A DNA stretch of 14,378 nucleotides from Alphaproteobacteria bacterium MarineAlpha3_Bin4 (lineage in GTDB: Bacteria; Pseudomonadota; Alphaproteobacteria; Rhodospirillales; Casp-alpha2). A program made the position numbers and the translations under genes. How positions within the stretch are numbered: position 1 is the stretch's first letter; each line of letters opens with the position of its first letter. The notes beneath the pieces are model-generated. The model did no database searches and had not been told where the DNA came from. It saw only the letters and a list, made by a program, of their open reading frames with translations. The stretch is from assembly GCA_002938045.1 (NCBI GenBank), contig PTLJ01000014.1, positions 1 to 14,378 on the forward strand. The letters run 5' to 3'. Positions 8,820 through 14,378 of the stretch are shown here, one piece after another.

Positions 8820-9175
8820 TCCAATGCTCCTTTTCTCCATTCGTATATAAAACCCACGGTCAGTATCGCTAAGAAGATCATCATCGACCAGAACCCGAAT
8901 ACTCCAGTCCTGCCAAGACTAATGGCCCACGGGAAAAGGAATGCAACTTCAAGGTCAAAGATGATGAACAAAATGGCGACTAAATAGAAGCGCACATCGA
9001 ATTTGTGGCGTGCGTCAGAAAATGGTTCAAAGCCGCACTCATATGTAGAAGTCTTCTCGACATCCGGGCGCTGTGTTGCGACGATGTATGAGGCGGAGAC
9101 AGCGATACCAGCGATTACCACGGCGATGCCGAGAAAAATCAAAATCGGGAGGTAATCAGCTAGAAGTGCGTCCAA
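8810..9175 (-). CDS. nuoA: NADH-quinone oxidoreductase subunit A, TTG start
   Basis: This small membrane subunit (the ND3 homologue) is the first gene of the operon. It has 121 residues with three hydrophobic helices at about 8-32, 62-83 and 92-112. The conserved loop YECGFEPFSDARHKFDVRFY is at residues 45-64; its cysteine (C47) lies in the loop that moves in the active/deactive transition of mitochondrial enzymes. The only possible start in frame before an upstream stop is TTG at 9175-9173. It is supported by AAGGAAG at 9188-9182, six bases upstream, and by alignment of the N-terminus with the family. No convincing promoter was found upstream. Confidence 0.95.
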   Translation of the reverse strand: MDALLADYLPILIFLGIAVVIAGIAVSASYIVATQRPDVEKTSTYECGFEPFSDARHKFDVRFYLVAILFIIFDLEVAFLFPWAISLGRTGVFGFWSMMIFLAILTVGFIYEWRKGALEWE

Positions 9176-9578
9176 ATCAGGCTTCCTTCACTGGCGTCCA
9201 GACGACCACGGTTGGGCGGAATTAGCCGTCTCTATAACCTGCCTGACCAGTCCGGTAGACGCAACAACAAAGCCCCAGTGTTTGCTCGTCGGGAACAGTC
9301 ATCCATGGTTCGCTGGCTACCTTGGTAGGATACAAATTAAGGGATTAAAAAGATGGCGAGAGCCACGGAATTCAAAAACGTATAAAGTCGTTAGGGTTAG
9401 AGTAGTGTAGTACGAATGGTGTCTAGTGCAATTAAGTGCTGCCAGTGTTTGACGACCATAAACTCGATGCTTTCGCAGGCTGGAGTGCTAACATATTTAC
9501 CATCCCAATAAGCGCATTTCGCAATTAGGCCAAGATTTTTGCTCTCTCATGGGGTTGGGAAGCTAAGGTGAGAGCCTG
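9176..9578. other. intergenic region between divergent nuoA and the EamA gene
   Basis: This is about 400 bases without a recognisable gene. It must hold the promoter of the nuo operon (minus) and of the transporter gene (plus), since the two are transcribed away from each other. I could not place a convincing pair of -35/-10 hexamers for either. TTATAG read on the minus strand at about 9232-9237 resembles a -10 box, and TTGACG on the plus strand at 9449-9454 resembles a -35, but neither has a good partner. No inverted repeats longer than a few bases, IS ends or tRNA fragments were seen. Confidence 0.5.
9182..9188 (-). promoter_or_regulatory. ribosome-binding site that fixes the nuoA TTG start
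   Basis: AAGGAAG read on the minus strand lies six bases before the TTG codon at 9175. No ATG or GTG is available in frame before an upstream TGA at 9190-9188, so this site is the main sequence evidence for the non-ATG start of nuoA. Confidence 0.7.
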
Positions 9579-10433
9579 ATGGGCCTGCAGTTGAATCTCA
9601 TCGCAATTGTTCTCTTGGCCGCGGTGACCCATGCCCTATGGAATGCCATCGTTAAAATCAGCGGCGACCGGTTTTTGACGGCCACCGCCGTTCTCGGATC
9701 GGGCACCGTCTTTGGGGTGTTCTTCCTACCCTTGGTGCCAGTCCCGACACCGGTGATGTGCCTGTTCCTCACGGCCTCTGTCACCATTCATGCCGTTTAT
9801 CACCTGTGTCTCATCAACGCCTACCGGTTTGGCGACCTGACACAGGTCTATCCCTTGGCACGGGGAAGCGCGCCGCTATTAGTTGCCTTGCTGGCGGCGG
9901 TTACGGCTGGAGAGGTTCCCAACGCTTCGGCTATGGCTGGGGTTGTTATGGTGTCGCTTGGCATCGTCAGCCTTTCCTTTAATCACCGCCTGGGTGCCGA
10001 GCATCAGGGGAGAACGGTTCTATTGGCCTTGGCGACGGGTTTCCTCATTTCCGCGTATACGGTTGTTGACGGTCTTGGCATCCGTCTCTCCAATGATCTT
10101 TGGAGCTATATTGTCTGGCTTATGGTTTTGGAGGGAGTACCGTTCCTGATATGGACCGCATTATGGCGCCGCCATACGGTGGCCCCGTTCCTCAAACGGG
10201 AATGGAAGCGAGCGCTGGCCGGTGGCATCCTGTCCAAACTGGCCTACGGTTGTATTCTTTATGCCCTGGCTCAGGGCGCCATGGTTCATGTTTCGGCACT
10301 GCGCGAGACCTCGGTACTATTCGCGGCAATCATCGGTACCCTCATGCTGAAGGAACATTTTGGTGTCAGGCGAATCCTTGCCAGCGCCGTCATCGCCATC
10401 GGTATCATCGTCATGCAAATGGCGGAAATTTAG
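9579..10433 (+). CDS. EamA/DMT-superfamily transporter, substrate unknown
   Basis: This is a predicted inner-membrane permease of the drug/metabolite transporter superfamily. It has 284 residues and about ten hydrophobic helices, roughly at 6-24, 32-56, 58-80, 90-112, 115-133, 145-167, 173-195, 212-233, 238-259 and 266-281. The two halves look like duplicated EamA units: the fourth and ninth helices carry the typical YPLARGSAPLLVALLA and SALRETSVLFAAIIGTLMLKE-like stretches, which end each half-repeat. The ATG is preceded by AAGGTGAG at a normal distance. Members export amino acids, nucleosides or other metabolites; the sequence does not show which. It stands alone, divergent from nuoA, so the context gives no substrate. 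Base composition is similar to the nuo genes. Confidence 0.88.
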   Translation: MGLQLNLIAIVLLAAVTHALWNAIVKISGDRFLTATAVLGSGTVFGVFFLPLVPVPTPVMCLFLTASVTIHAVYHLCLINAYRFGDLTQVYPLARGSAPLLVALLAAVTAGEVPNASAMAGVVMVSLGIVSLSFNHRLGAEHQGRTVLLALATGFLISAYTVVDGLGIRLSNDLWSYIVWLMVLEGVPFLIWTALWRRHTVAPFLKREWKRALAGGILSKLAYGCILYALAQGAMVHVSALRETSVLFAAIIGTLMLKEHFGVRRILASAVIAIGIIVMQMAEI

Positions 10434-10681
10434 AAGCGGGATTCGAGAACTGCAGCCAGTTCTTTAATGGACTGGCCACCGTACGGGCCCGGAATTTGAT
10501 CTTTAGTTTGTGCGCCTCGGCAGTCCGCCTAAAGCACTAAAGAGAGGAACCCCTCAAATGGGCAAAGTCCTGAAATCGACGTTTGCTACCAAGCCGGAAT
10601 AGCGTACTCAGTTGAAGGCCGACCCGATCTTCTCGTGTAAGGTCACTGTGTCCTCACCATCGTTAAAGAAGCCTAAAAGCG
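10434..10681. other. non-coding stretch between convergent genes, possible gene remnant
   Basis: Apart from the stem-loop near its start, I recognise nothing. A 14-codon plus-strand reading frame, MGKVLKSTFATKPE, sits at 10558-10602, with AGAGAGGA at 10541-10548 in front. After its TAG the frame stays open for about 40 more codons, running into the 3' end of the opposite-strand membrane protein gene. This could be the decayed start of a gene or chance. Confidence 0.3.
10446..10465 (+). terminator. weak stem-loop after the EamA gene
   Basis: A perfect seven-base-pair stem, AGAACTG / CAGTTCT, with the four-base loop CAGC lies 12 bases after the transporter stop codon. Only three T residues follow, so this is a weak terminator candidate at best. 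Confidence 0.25.
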
Positions 10682-11050
10682 CTAATGAGCATCCAGATCT
10701 TTACGAATGTCCTCATGGTCACCAATCATGATGTGGTGCTCACTTTTGACAAGGAACTTCTCCAGGATTGGTATAAAAATCAGTGGCAATATCCCGCCCA
10801 AAGCAATTCCAATAGTCGATGATCTTATATGAGGATCAAGAGAGGCCGCAATAATATCGGCGAACACATGTGAAAAGGCAGCGCCAATTATTCCCGCAAC
10901 ATATCCATTTGAAATAATTTTGAATAATCGATTCAGGCTCCAGCCTGAATAGTAACCAACCAGCATAATACTTACATGAACAAACCCAAAAACGAAACCA
11001 CGCAACCATGTATCCTCGTTGACCAGAAATTCTTCTAATAGATGCTCCAT
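10682..11050 (-). CDS. small membrane protein of unknown function, three predicted helices
   Basis: I do not recognise a named family. The start is taken as ATG at 11050-11048 because AGGAAAG precedes it at a good distance; the frame is open 15 codons further to 11095 but those residues look like leader sequence. The protein has 122 residues. Three hydrophobic segments lie at about 17-36, 49-70 and 79-101, with small residues and glycines in the second and third (GYVAGIIGAAFSH, GIALGGILPLIF) suggesting close helix packing. The last 20 residues are charged and histidine-rich (EHHIMIGDHED). The gene and its upstream region are visibly richer in A and T than the nuo genes, a possible sign of transfer. 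It converges with the transporter gene. The even run of conserved-looking residues suggests a real gene. Confidence 0.75.
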   Translation of the reverse strand: MEHLLEEFLVNEDTWLRGFVFGFVHVSIMLVGYYSGWSLNRLFKIISNGYVAGIIGAAFSHVFADIIAASLDPHIRSSTIGIALGGILPLIFIPILEKFLVKSEHHIMIGDHEDIRKDLDAH

Positions 11051-11400
11051 TATCTTTCCTTTTTTTATATTTTTGACGTTGGACGACCGGTGCATAAGGC
11101 ACTAATTTAAGAAGTCTGGCTTTGATGTTCTGAATTTCTTTGTAATATTATGACATTAATATCTTAAATGTAATATGTACTGCTAGAAGACCTGAGGAAC
11201 AAAAAGAAAAGCATGGAAAGTGTTTACTAGTGCTTCCGTACCAATCCATCATGCGGCTCACTCTTCGGTAGGGGCTGGCTATCTGGTATCGCAATCTTAG
11301 TGTCATCCGTCGCCCAAAGCCAACTGCGCTGATCTCGAAAGTTCATGCCTCCAAGTCTCAGGTTTGAGGATTCGGTGTTGTCAGGGGAGAACGAAAGAAA
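11051..11400. other. AT-rich non-coding stretch, no gene recognised
   Basis: About 350 bases separate the small membrane protein (leftward) from the methyltransferase remnant (rightward). The first 170 bases are strongly AT-rich and probably hold the promoter of the membrane protein, but no clear hexamer pair was found. The part from 11227 carries a minus-strand open frame without a ribosome-binding site or recognisable product, which I do not accept as a gene. Confidence 0.4.
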
Positions 11401-12051
11401 ATGGTTAACCAGGTGGCAGCCCATTACAGCGGTAGCTCAACGAAATTGGTGAGGGCCTGCGCGAACCCTCGCCGAGGTATATGGATGGTTGCCATGTATC
11501 CGGCCCTCAATCTGACCAAGCATTTTGTGATGCTGCAGAGGTTGTGTCGGATTGGGTAAATTTAGAAATCGGGTGGCGTTTCAAAAAGGAGACGCAACGG
11601 ATTTGATTATTGCGGACAACCAATTTGATTCTGCAATGACCATTCACGTCGCGATGAACATTCCAGCCAAGGACAAGATATACGAGCAGGCCAGACGAGT
11701 CGTAATGCCGGGAAAAATTTCTGCAGTGTATGACGTGCTTCAGGGCGGGGTGGCGACGTGTTGTTCCCTGTACCTTGGGCCTGTGAGCCGTCGATCAGCC
11801 ATCTGGCAACGCCCGACGAAATGAAATCACTTCTGACCGAAGCCTGTTTCAAAGTTTTGGGTGTTCATAATTCGACAGACGGGAGCCAAAGCTGGTTCGA
11901 AGCGATGACGGCGCGCATGGAGAAATCAGGTTTAGCCCCCGTAACATTGCAAGCCTTTCTTGGCAGCGATTTTCCTGAGATGGCACGTAACGAGGTTCGC
12001 AATCTAGCGGAACGGCGGATCAGGACGGTTAGCTATATCTGCGAAGCTTGA
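11401..12051 (+). pseudogene. decayed SAM-dependent (class I) methyltransferase
   Basis: Pieces of one methyltransferase follow each other in order but in different frames. They are an N-terminus MVNQVAAHYSGSSTKLV from ATG at 11401; then GGPARTLAEVYG of the SAM-binding glycine loop at about 11450-11485; CHVSG and LNLT (about 11490-11516); AFCDAAEVVSDWVNLE (about 11520-11567); RVAFQKGDATDL through VYDVLQGG (about 11570-11750); and FPVPWACEPSISHLATPDEM to ICEA before a TGA at 12049 (about 11764-12051). The last three joins fit one-base losses near 11519, 11568 and 11760. About 60 residues between the N-terminus and the glycine loop are missing compared with the 270-280 residues I recall for this UbiE-like family. 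The first frame stops at 11559, so no functional enzyme should be made. The substrate is unknown. Confidence 0.85.
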
Positions 12052-12057
12052 TGGCTT

Positions 12058-12273
12058 TTACTCGGTATCACGAAAAAACGCCCACATCAGGAGAAAACTC
12101 GCCAGCACTCCGAGCATGCAGACAAGGATGCCTCCGATGCTGTCCAATTGAATATGGTGAAAGCTAAGGAAGTCACTGGATCCTACGATCAATCCAGCGA
12201 ACCAGATGATTGCTAGCATGAGACCAAAGCGCTTCCATCTCGGCATTTGTTCCAGCTCGGTCTTCAAGTTCAT
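12058..12273 (-). CDS. hypothetical two-helix membrane protein
   Basis: I do not recognise this protein. It has 71 residues: a hydrophilic start (MNLKTELEQMPRWKRF) rich in charged residues, a first hydrophobic helix at about 16-34, a short polar loop with SSDFLSFHH, and a second helix at about 46-67 ending in FFRDTE. The basic cluster before helix 1 suggests that the N-terminus stays in the cytoplasm. GAGGG lies about 12 bases before the ATG, a somewhat long spacing. The gene lies just downstream of tRNA-Asp on the same strand, and its stop is six bases from the end of the methyltransferase remnant on the other strand. It is probably a real small gene, but no role can be given. Confidence 0.6.
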   Translation of the reverse strand: MNLKTELEQMPRWKRFGLMLAIIWFAGLIVGSSDFLSFHHIQLDSIGGILVCMLGVLASFLLMWAFFRDTE

Positions 12274-12370
12274 AGCTCGTTTTTTCCCTCGCTTATTTGA
12301 TCAGGCAAAGGCGTGCAAGATAAACGATGGGCCGCCAAAGAGAACAAATAGCGATGAAAAGTTGGAAAAG

Positions 12371-12447
12371 TGGCGGGAGTGACGGGACTCGAACCCGCGG
12401 CCTCTGGCGTGACAGGCCAGCGCTCTAACCAACTGAGCTACACCCCC
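12371..12447 (-). tRNA. tRNA-Asp, anticodon GTC
   Basis: The 77-base gene folds into a full cloverleaf. The acceptor stem GGGGGTG pairs with CACTCCC (one G-T pair), the D-arm is GCTC/GAGC, the anticodon stem CTGGC/GCCAG encloses the loop CTGTCAC with anticodon GTC, and the T-arm GCGGG/CCCGT encloses TTCGAGT. The discriminator is G, and CCA is encoded. A promoter-like pair is listed separately at 12499-12527. Confidence 0.97.
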
Positions 12448-12498
12448 GTCAATTGCGGCGGTGGCAACAAATTTTTGGCTCACCGCAAAGGAGCGCGA

Positions 12499-12527
12499 GA
12501 TGTAATCCACACCCCTAAGGGTGTCAA
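12499..12527 (-). promoter_or_regulatory. candidate tRNA-Asp promoter with inverted repeat in the spacer
   Basis: Read on the minus strand, a consensus -35 TTGACA (12527-12522) is followed after 17 bases by a -10-like TACATC (12504-12499), about 50 bases before the tRNA. The spacer and -35 contain an inverted repeat ACACCC-TTAG-GGGTGT (12524-12509). The -35 is perfect and the -10 is weak. Confidence 0.5.
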
Positions 12528-12595
12528 GCAGTCTCAAACTTTTCCCGGCGGCAATCAACCCATGCCCATAGTTGATGCAAAATAGGTATTGGTAA

Positions 12596-12671
12596 TGGTG
12601 GGCGGTGACGGGCTCGAACCGCCGACCTACGCGGTGTAAACGCGTTGCTCTCCCAACTGAGCTAACCGCCC
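12596..12671 (-). tRNA. tRNA-Val, anticodon TAC
   Basis: The 76-base gene folds into a full cloverleaf. The acceptor stem GGGCGGT pairs with ACCGCCC, the D-arm is GCTC/GAGC, the anticodon stem ACGCG/CGCGT encloses TTTACAC with anticodon TAC, and the T-arm GGCGG/CCGTC encloses TTCGAGC. The discriminator is A, and CCA is encoded. It lies upstream of tRNA-Asp on the same strand, with 148 bases between them. Confidence 0.97.
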
Positions 12672-12693
12672 GAACTAAGTGACTTGTCGGCAA

Positions 12694-12721
12694 AATATAT
12701 CTAGAGCAGGCCGGAAAACAA
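12694..12721 (-). promoter_or_regulatory. candidate tRNA-Val promoter
   Basis: Read on the minus strand, TTGTTT (12721-12716) and TATATT (12699-12694) are separated by 16 bases, with the tRNA beginning 22 bases after the -10. The site follows the hup terminator, where a fresh promoter would be needed. Confidence 0.5.
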
Positions 12722-12759
12722 GGCCCAATTACGCTCGCCACGGCGCCATCGATAGCGGT

Positions 12760-12793
12760 AAAAAAACTGGCCACCCGTATAAGGGTGGCCAGT
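12760..12793 (-). terminator. Rho-independent terminator of hup
   Basis: Read on the minus strand, a perfect 11-base-pair stem, ACTGGCCACCC / GGGTGGCCAGT, with a six-base loop is followed directly by a run of T (A760-A766 on the plus strand). It starts about 20 bases after the hup stop codon. Confidence 0.93.
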
Positions 12794-12815
12794 ATCTTCG
12801 GCTAATAATGTCTGT

Positions 12816-13088
12816 TTAGTTAACCGCACTTTTGAGCGCCTTGCCGGCCTTGAACTTTGGCTGGTTTGACGCCGGGATCTGGATTCTCTCGCCAGTCCTC
12901 GGATTGCGGCCGGTGGTTGCGGCGCGGCGGGAGACGCTAAAGGTCCCAAACCCTACCAGCCGAACCTCGGTCCCGCCGCTCAGCGAGGAAGTGATGGAAT
13001 CAATGACACCGTCGACCGCCTTGGCGGTGTCGGCTTTGGAGAGACCGCTGCGACTTGCGACTGCGGCAACGAGATCATTTTTATTCAA
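12816..13088 (-). CDS. hup: HU-family histone-like DNA-binding protein, TTG start
   Basis: This small nucleoid protein bends and wraps DNA as a dimer. It has 90 residues, exactly the family length. The N-terminus reads MNKNDLVAAVA, the core has GFGTFSVSRRAATTGRNPRTGE (HU/IHF signature, about residues 47-68, including the arm tip RNPRTGE), and the C-terminus reads PKFKAGKALKSAVN. The start codon is TTG at 13088-13086. It is supported by GAGGGGG at 13102-13096, seven bases upstream, and by the canonical N-terminus; the codon before it is CCA. It lies downstream of lon, as in many proteobacteria, with its own promoter candidate and a strong terminator. The sequence looks HU-like rather than IHF-like. 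Confidence 0.96.
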   Translation of the reverse strand: MNKNDLVAAVASRSGLSKADTAKAVDGVIDSITSSLSGGTEVRLVGFGTFSVSRRAATTGRNPRTGERIQIPASNQPKFKAGKALKSAVN

Positions 13089-13095
13089 TGGAAGG

Positions 13096-13102
13096 CCCCC
13101 TC
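13096..13102 (-). promoter_or_regulatory. ribosome-binding site that fixes the hup TTG start
   Basis: GAGGGGG read on the minus strand lies seven bases before the TTG at 13088. The protein N-terminus from that codon matches HU proteins exactly where they normally begin. Confidence 0.75.
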
Positions 13103-13188
13103 TTCATGTCAGTGGTGGTCAAGGTGGAAGACAGATCGGATAACGCCTTGCAGGGCGCCATACCAAAAAACCTATTAACGAGCAAAAG

Positions 13189-13216
13189 TGTATAGACGCT
13201 TTTGTGAGAGCGTCAA
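13189..13216 (-). promoter_or_regulatory. candidate hup promoter with inverted repeat in the spacer
   Basis: Read on the minus strand, -35 TTGACG (13216-13211) and -10 TATACA (13194-13189) are separated by 16 bases, giving a leader of about 95 bases before hup. GACGCT and AGCGTC, eight bases apart (13214-13195), form an inverted repeat that fills the spacer and overlaps the -35. It could be an operator or chance. Confidence 0.6.
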
Positions 13217-13433
13217 TCGAACAGCCCCGGGATTCTGCGTATTTTTGGCGACTTTTAGCTAAGTTACGGGGGTTAAAGCGAGAAATCAGCTTGATCTCAG
13301 CAGCGAGAAAACCGTAATCCGTCTAATCGAGGGCGTATTTCGGTTGGTTTGCGGGCGAATCGGGCGAATCGGCGCGGAAAAATTTGAACTGGCGTCAGTG
13401 AAACCGCCCCTTTTCTGATCCTGGTCTCGGTAG

Positions 13434-14378
13434 CTAATGCGTGACGATGTCGCCAACGTCGTCTTCGTCGCTGGACGATACCGGGGCCGCCTCTATCTCC
13501 TCTTCATTCCATTCGATCGGGGTCAAGGGTGACACTAGCGAATTTTTTAGGACTTCGTCAGCTGTACTGACGGAAATGATTTTGAGCCCACGCTTTACGT
13601 TGTCGGGAATTTCGGCTAGATCCTTCTCGTTCTCTTGTGGGATCAGTACTGTCGTAATACCGCCTCTGAGCGCCGCCAGAAGCTTTTCCTTCAAACCGCC
13701 TATTGGCAATACGCGGCCGCGTAGTGTCACCTCGCCGGTCATCGCCACATCCTTGTTGACGGCGATGCCTGTCAAAACCGAAACGATTGACGTAACCATA
13801 GCAATACCAGCCGACGGCCCATCCTTGGGCGTCGCACCCTCAGGCACGTGGACGTGGATGTCCTTCTTGGTGAACAGAGGTGGTTCGATGCCGAATTTGA
13901 CGGCGCGGGATTGAACGTAGGATTTGGAGGCTTGGATCGATTCGGTCATGACGTCGCCAAGCTTGCCGGTGATTGTCATCTTGCCCTTTCCTGGCACCAT
14001 CACGGCCTCAATCAACAGCAACTCGCCGCCAACTTCGGTCCAGGCCAGGCCGGTGGTGACGCCGACCAAATTGTCGGCTTCTACTTCGCCGAATCGATAA
14101 CGCTTGACGCCCGCAAACTTGCTTAAGTTACGCCGCGTCAAGGCGAGTTTTTTGTGTTCGCCCATGAGAATATCGCACACCGCCTTGCGCGCCAGGTTAG
14201 CAATTTCACGCTCCAGGTTGCGGACGCCGGATTCCCGAGTGTAATAACGAATCAGGTCGCGTAAGGCAGGGTCTGATAATGACCACTCACCATCTTTCAG
14301 GCCGTGGTTCTTGACTTGCTTGGAAATCAAGTGGCGTTTAGCAATCTCCACCTTTTCGTCCTCGGTATAGCCAGAGAG
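13434..14378 (-). CDS. lon: ATP-dependent protease Lon, C-terminal part (5' end cut by window edge)
   Basis: Lon is a cytoplasmic AAA+ serine protease that degrades damaged and regulatory proteins. Only the last 315 codons are visible, starting in the sensor-2 region of the ATPase module (LSGYTEDEKVEIAKRHL). The proteolytic domain is complete. The catalytic serine lies in PKDGPSAGIAM (codon at 13814-13812), and the catalytic lysine is the second one of GGLKEKL (codon at 13685-13683), 43 residues later as in E. coli. The C-terminus ends in an acidic tail (EEEIEAAPVSSSDEDDVGD). The frame runs to the window edge without a stop, and the GTG at 14351 is an internal valine, not a start. hup follows on the same strand. 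Confidence 0.97.
   Translation of the reverse strand, partial: LSGYTEDEKVEIAKRHLISKQVKNHGLKDGEWSLSDPALRDLIRYYTRESGVRNLEREIANLARKAVCDILMGEHKKLALTRRNLSKFAGVKRYRFGEVEADNLVGVTTGLAWTEVGGELLLIEAVMVPGKGKMTITGKLGDVMTESIQASKSYVQSRAVKFGIEPPLFTKKDIHVHVPEGATPKDGPSAGIAMVTSIVSVLTGIAVNKDVAMTGEVTLRGRVLPIGGLKEKLLAALRGGITTVLIPQENEKDLAEIPDNVKRGLKIISVSTADEVLKNSLVSPLTPIEWNEEEIEAAPVSSSDEDDVGDIVTH

Larger units (their letters stand above)
13089..13433. other. lon-hup intergenic region
   Basis: About 345 bases hold the hup promoter candidate and leader. No convincing lon terminator was seen. A nine-base unit GGGCGAATC is repeated twice in tandem at 13353-13370. No small gene was recognised. Confidence 0.5.

Noticed and set aside
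11227..11424. Minus-strand open frame of 65 codons
   Set aside because: It has no ribosome-binding site, no recognisable motif, and overlaps the start of the methyltransferase remnant.
12371..12393. tRNA-Asp 3' end as attachment site of an integrated element
   Set aside because: I looked for a second copy of the tRNA 3' end near nuoA and found none, and no integrase gene is present.
12301..12774. Minus-strand open frame of 157 codons
   Set aside because: It runs across both tRNA genes and the hup terminator, so it is not a protein gene.
13353..13370. Tandem nine-base repeat GGGCGAATC x2
   Set aside because: Two copies in non-coding DNA are too little to call a repeat element.
13441..13914. 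Plus-strand open frame of 157 codons
   Set aside because: It is antisense to the conserved protease domain of lon.
1..14378. CRISPR array, toxin-antitoxin pair, phage or IS genes
   Set aside because: No regularly spaced repeats, transposase, integrase or defence-like genes were found anywhere in the window.

Overview
The window looks like a chromosomal segment of an alphaproteobacterium, possibly Rhodospirillales-like. The evidence is separate nuoC and nuoD genes, a NuoE with a C-terminal extension, the order lon - hup - tRNA-Val - tRNA-Asp - nuoA..K, and the protein sequences. The species cannot be named from sequence alone, and no database was searched.

Layout. Positions 1-9175 (minus strand) hold the first eleven genes of a complex I operon, nuoA-B-C-D-E-F-G-H-I-J-K, reading from right to left. 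nuoK is cut by the left edge after 92 codons. The genes are packed tightly, with several start/stop overlaps, and all visible Fe-S, FMN/NADH and quinone-site residues are present, so the enzyme looks functional. nuoA starts at TTG behind a strong ribosome-binding site.

Positions 9176-12370 hold a small accessory block between nuoA and tRNA-Asp. It contains an EamA-type drug/metabolite transporter (+), a 122-residue AT-rich small membrane protein (-), a SAM-dependent methyltransferase pseudogene (+) with an internal deletion and about five frame breaks, and a 71-residue two-helix membrane protein (-). Non-coding stretches without recognisable content lie between them. No integrase, transposase, IS ends or duplicated tRNA end were found.

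Positions 12371-14378 (minus strand) hold conserved housekeeping genes: tRNA-Asp(GTC), tRNA-Val(TAC), a strong Rho-independent terminator, the HU-family DNA-binding protein gene (TTG start), and the 3' part of lon, cut by the right edge. Promoter-like hexamers can be placed in front of both tRNAs and hup. Those of tRNA-Asp and hup carry an inverted repeat inside the -35/-10 spacer.

How the genes work together: the nuo products form one respiratory NADH:quinone oxidoreductase. lon and hup serve protein quality control and nucleoid structure. The accessory genes show no evident link to either. I see no convincing new multi-gene system. The most unusual items are the accessory block itself, its decayed methyltransferase and its small membrane proteins.
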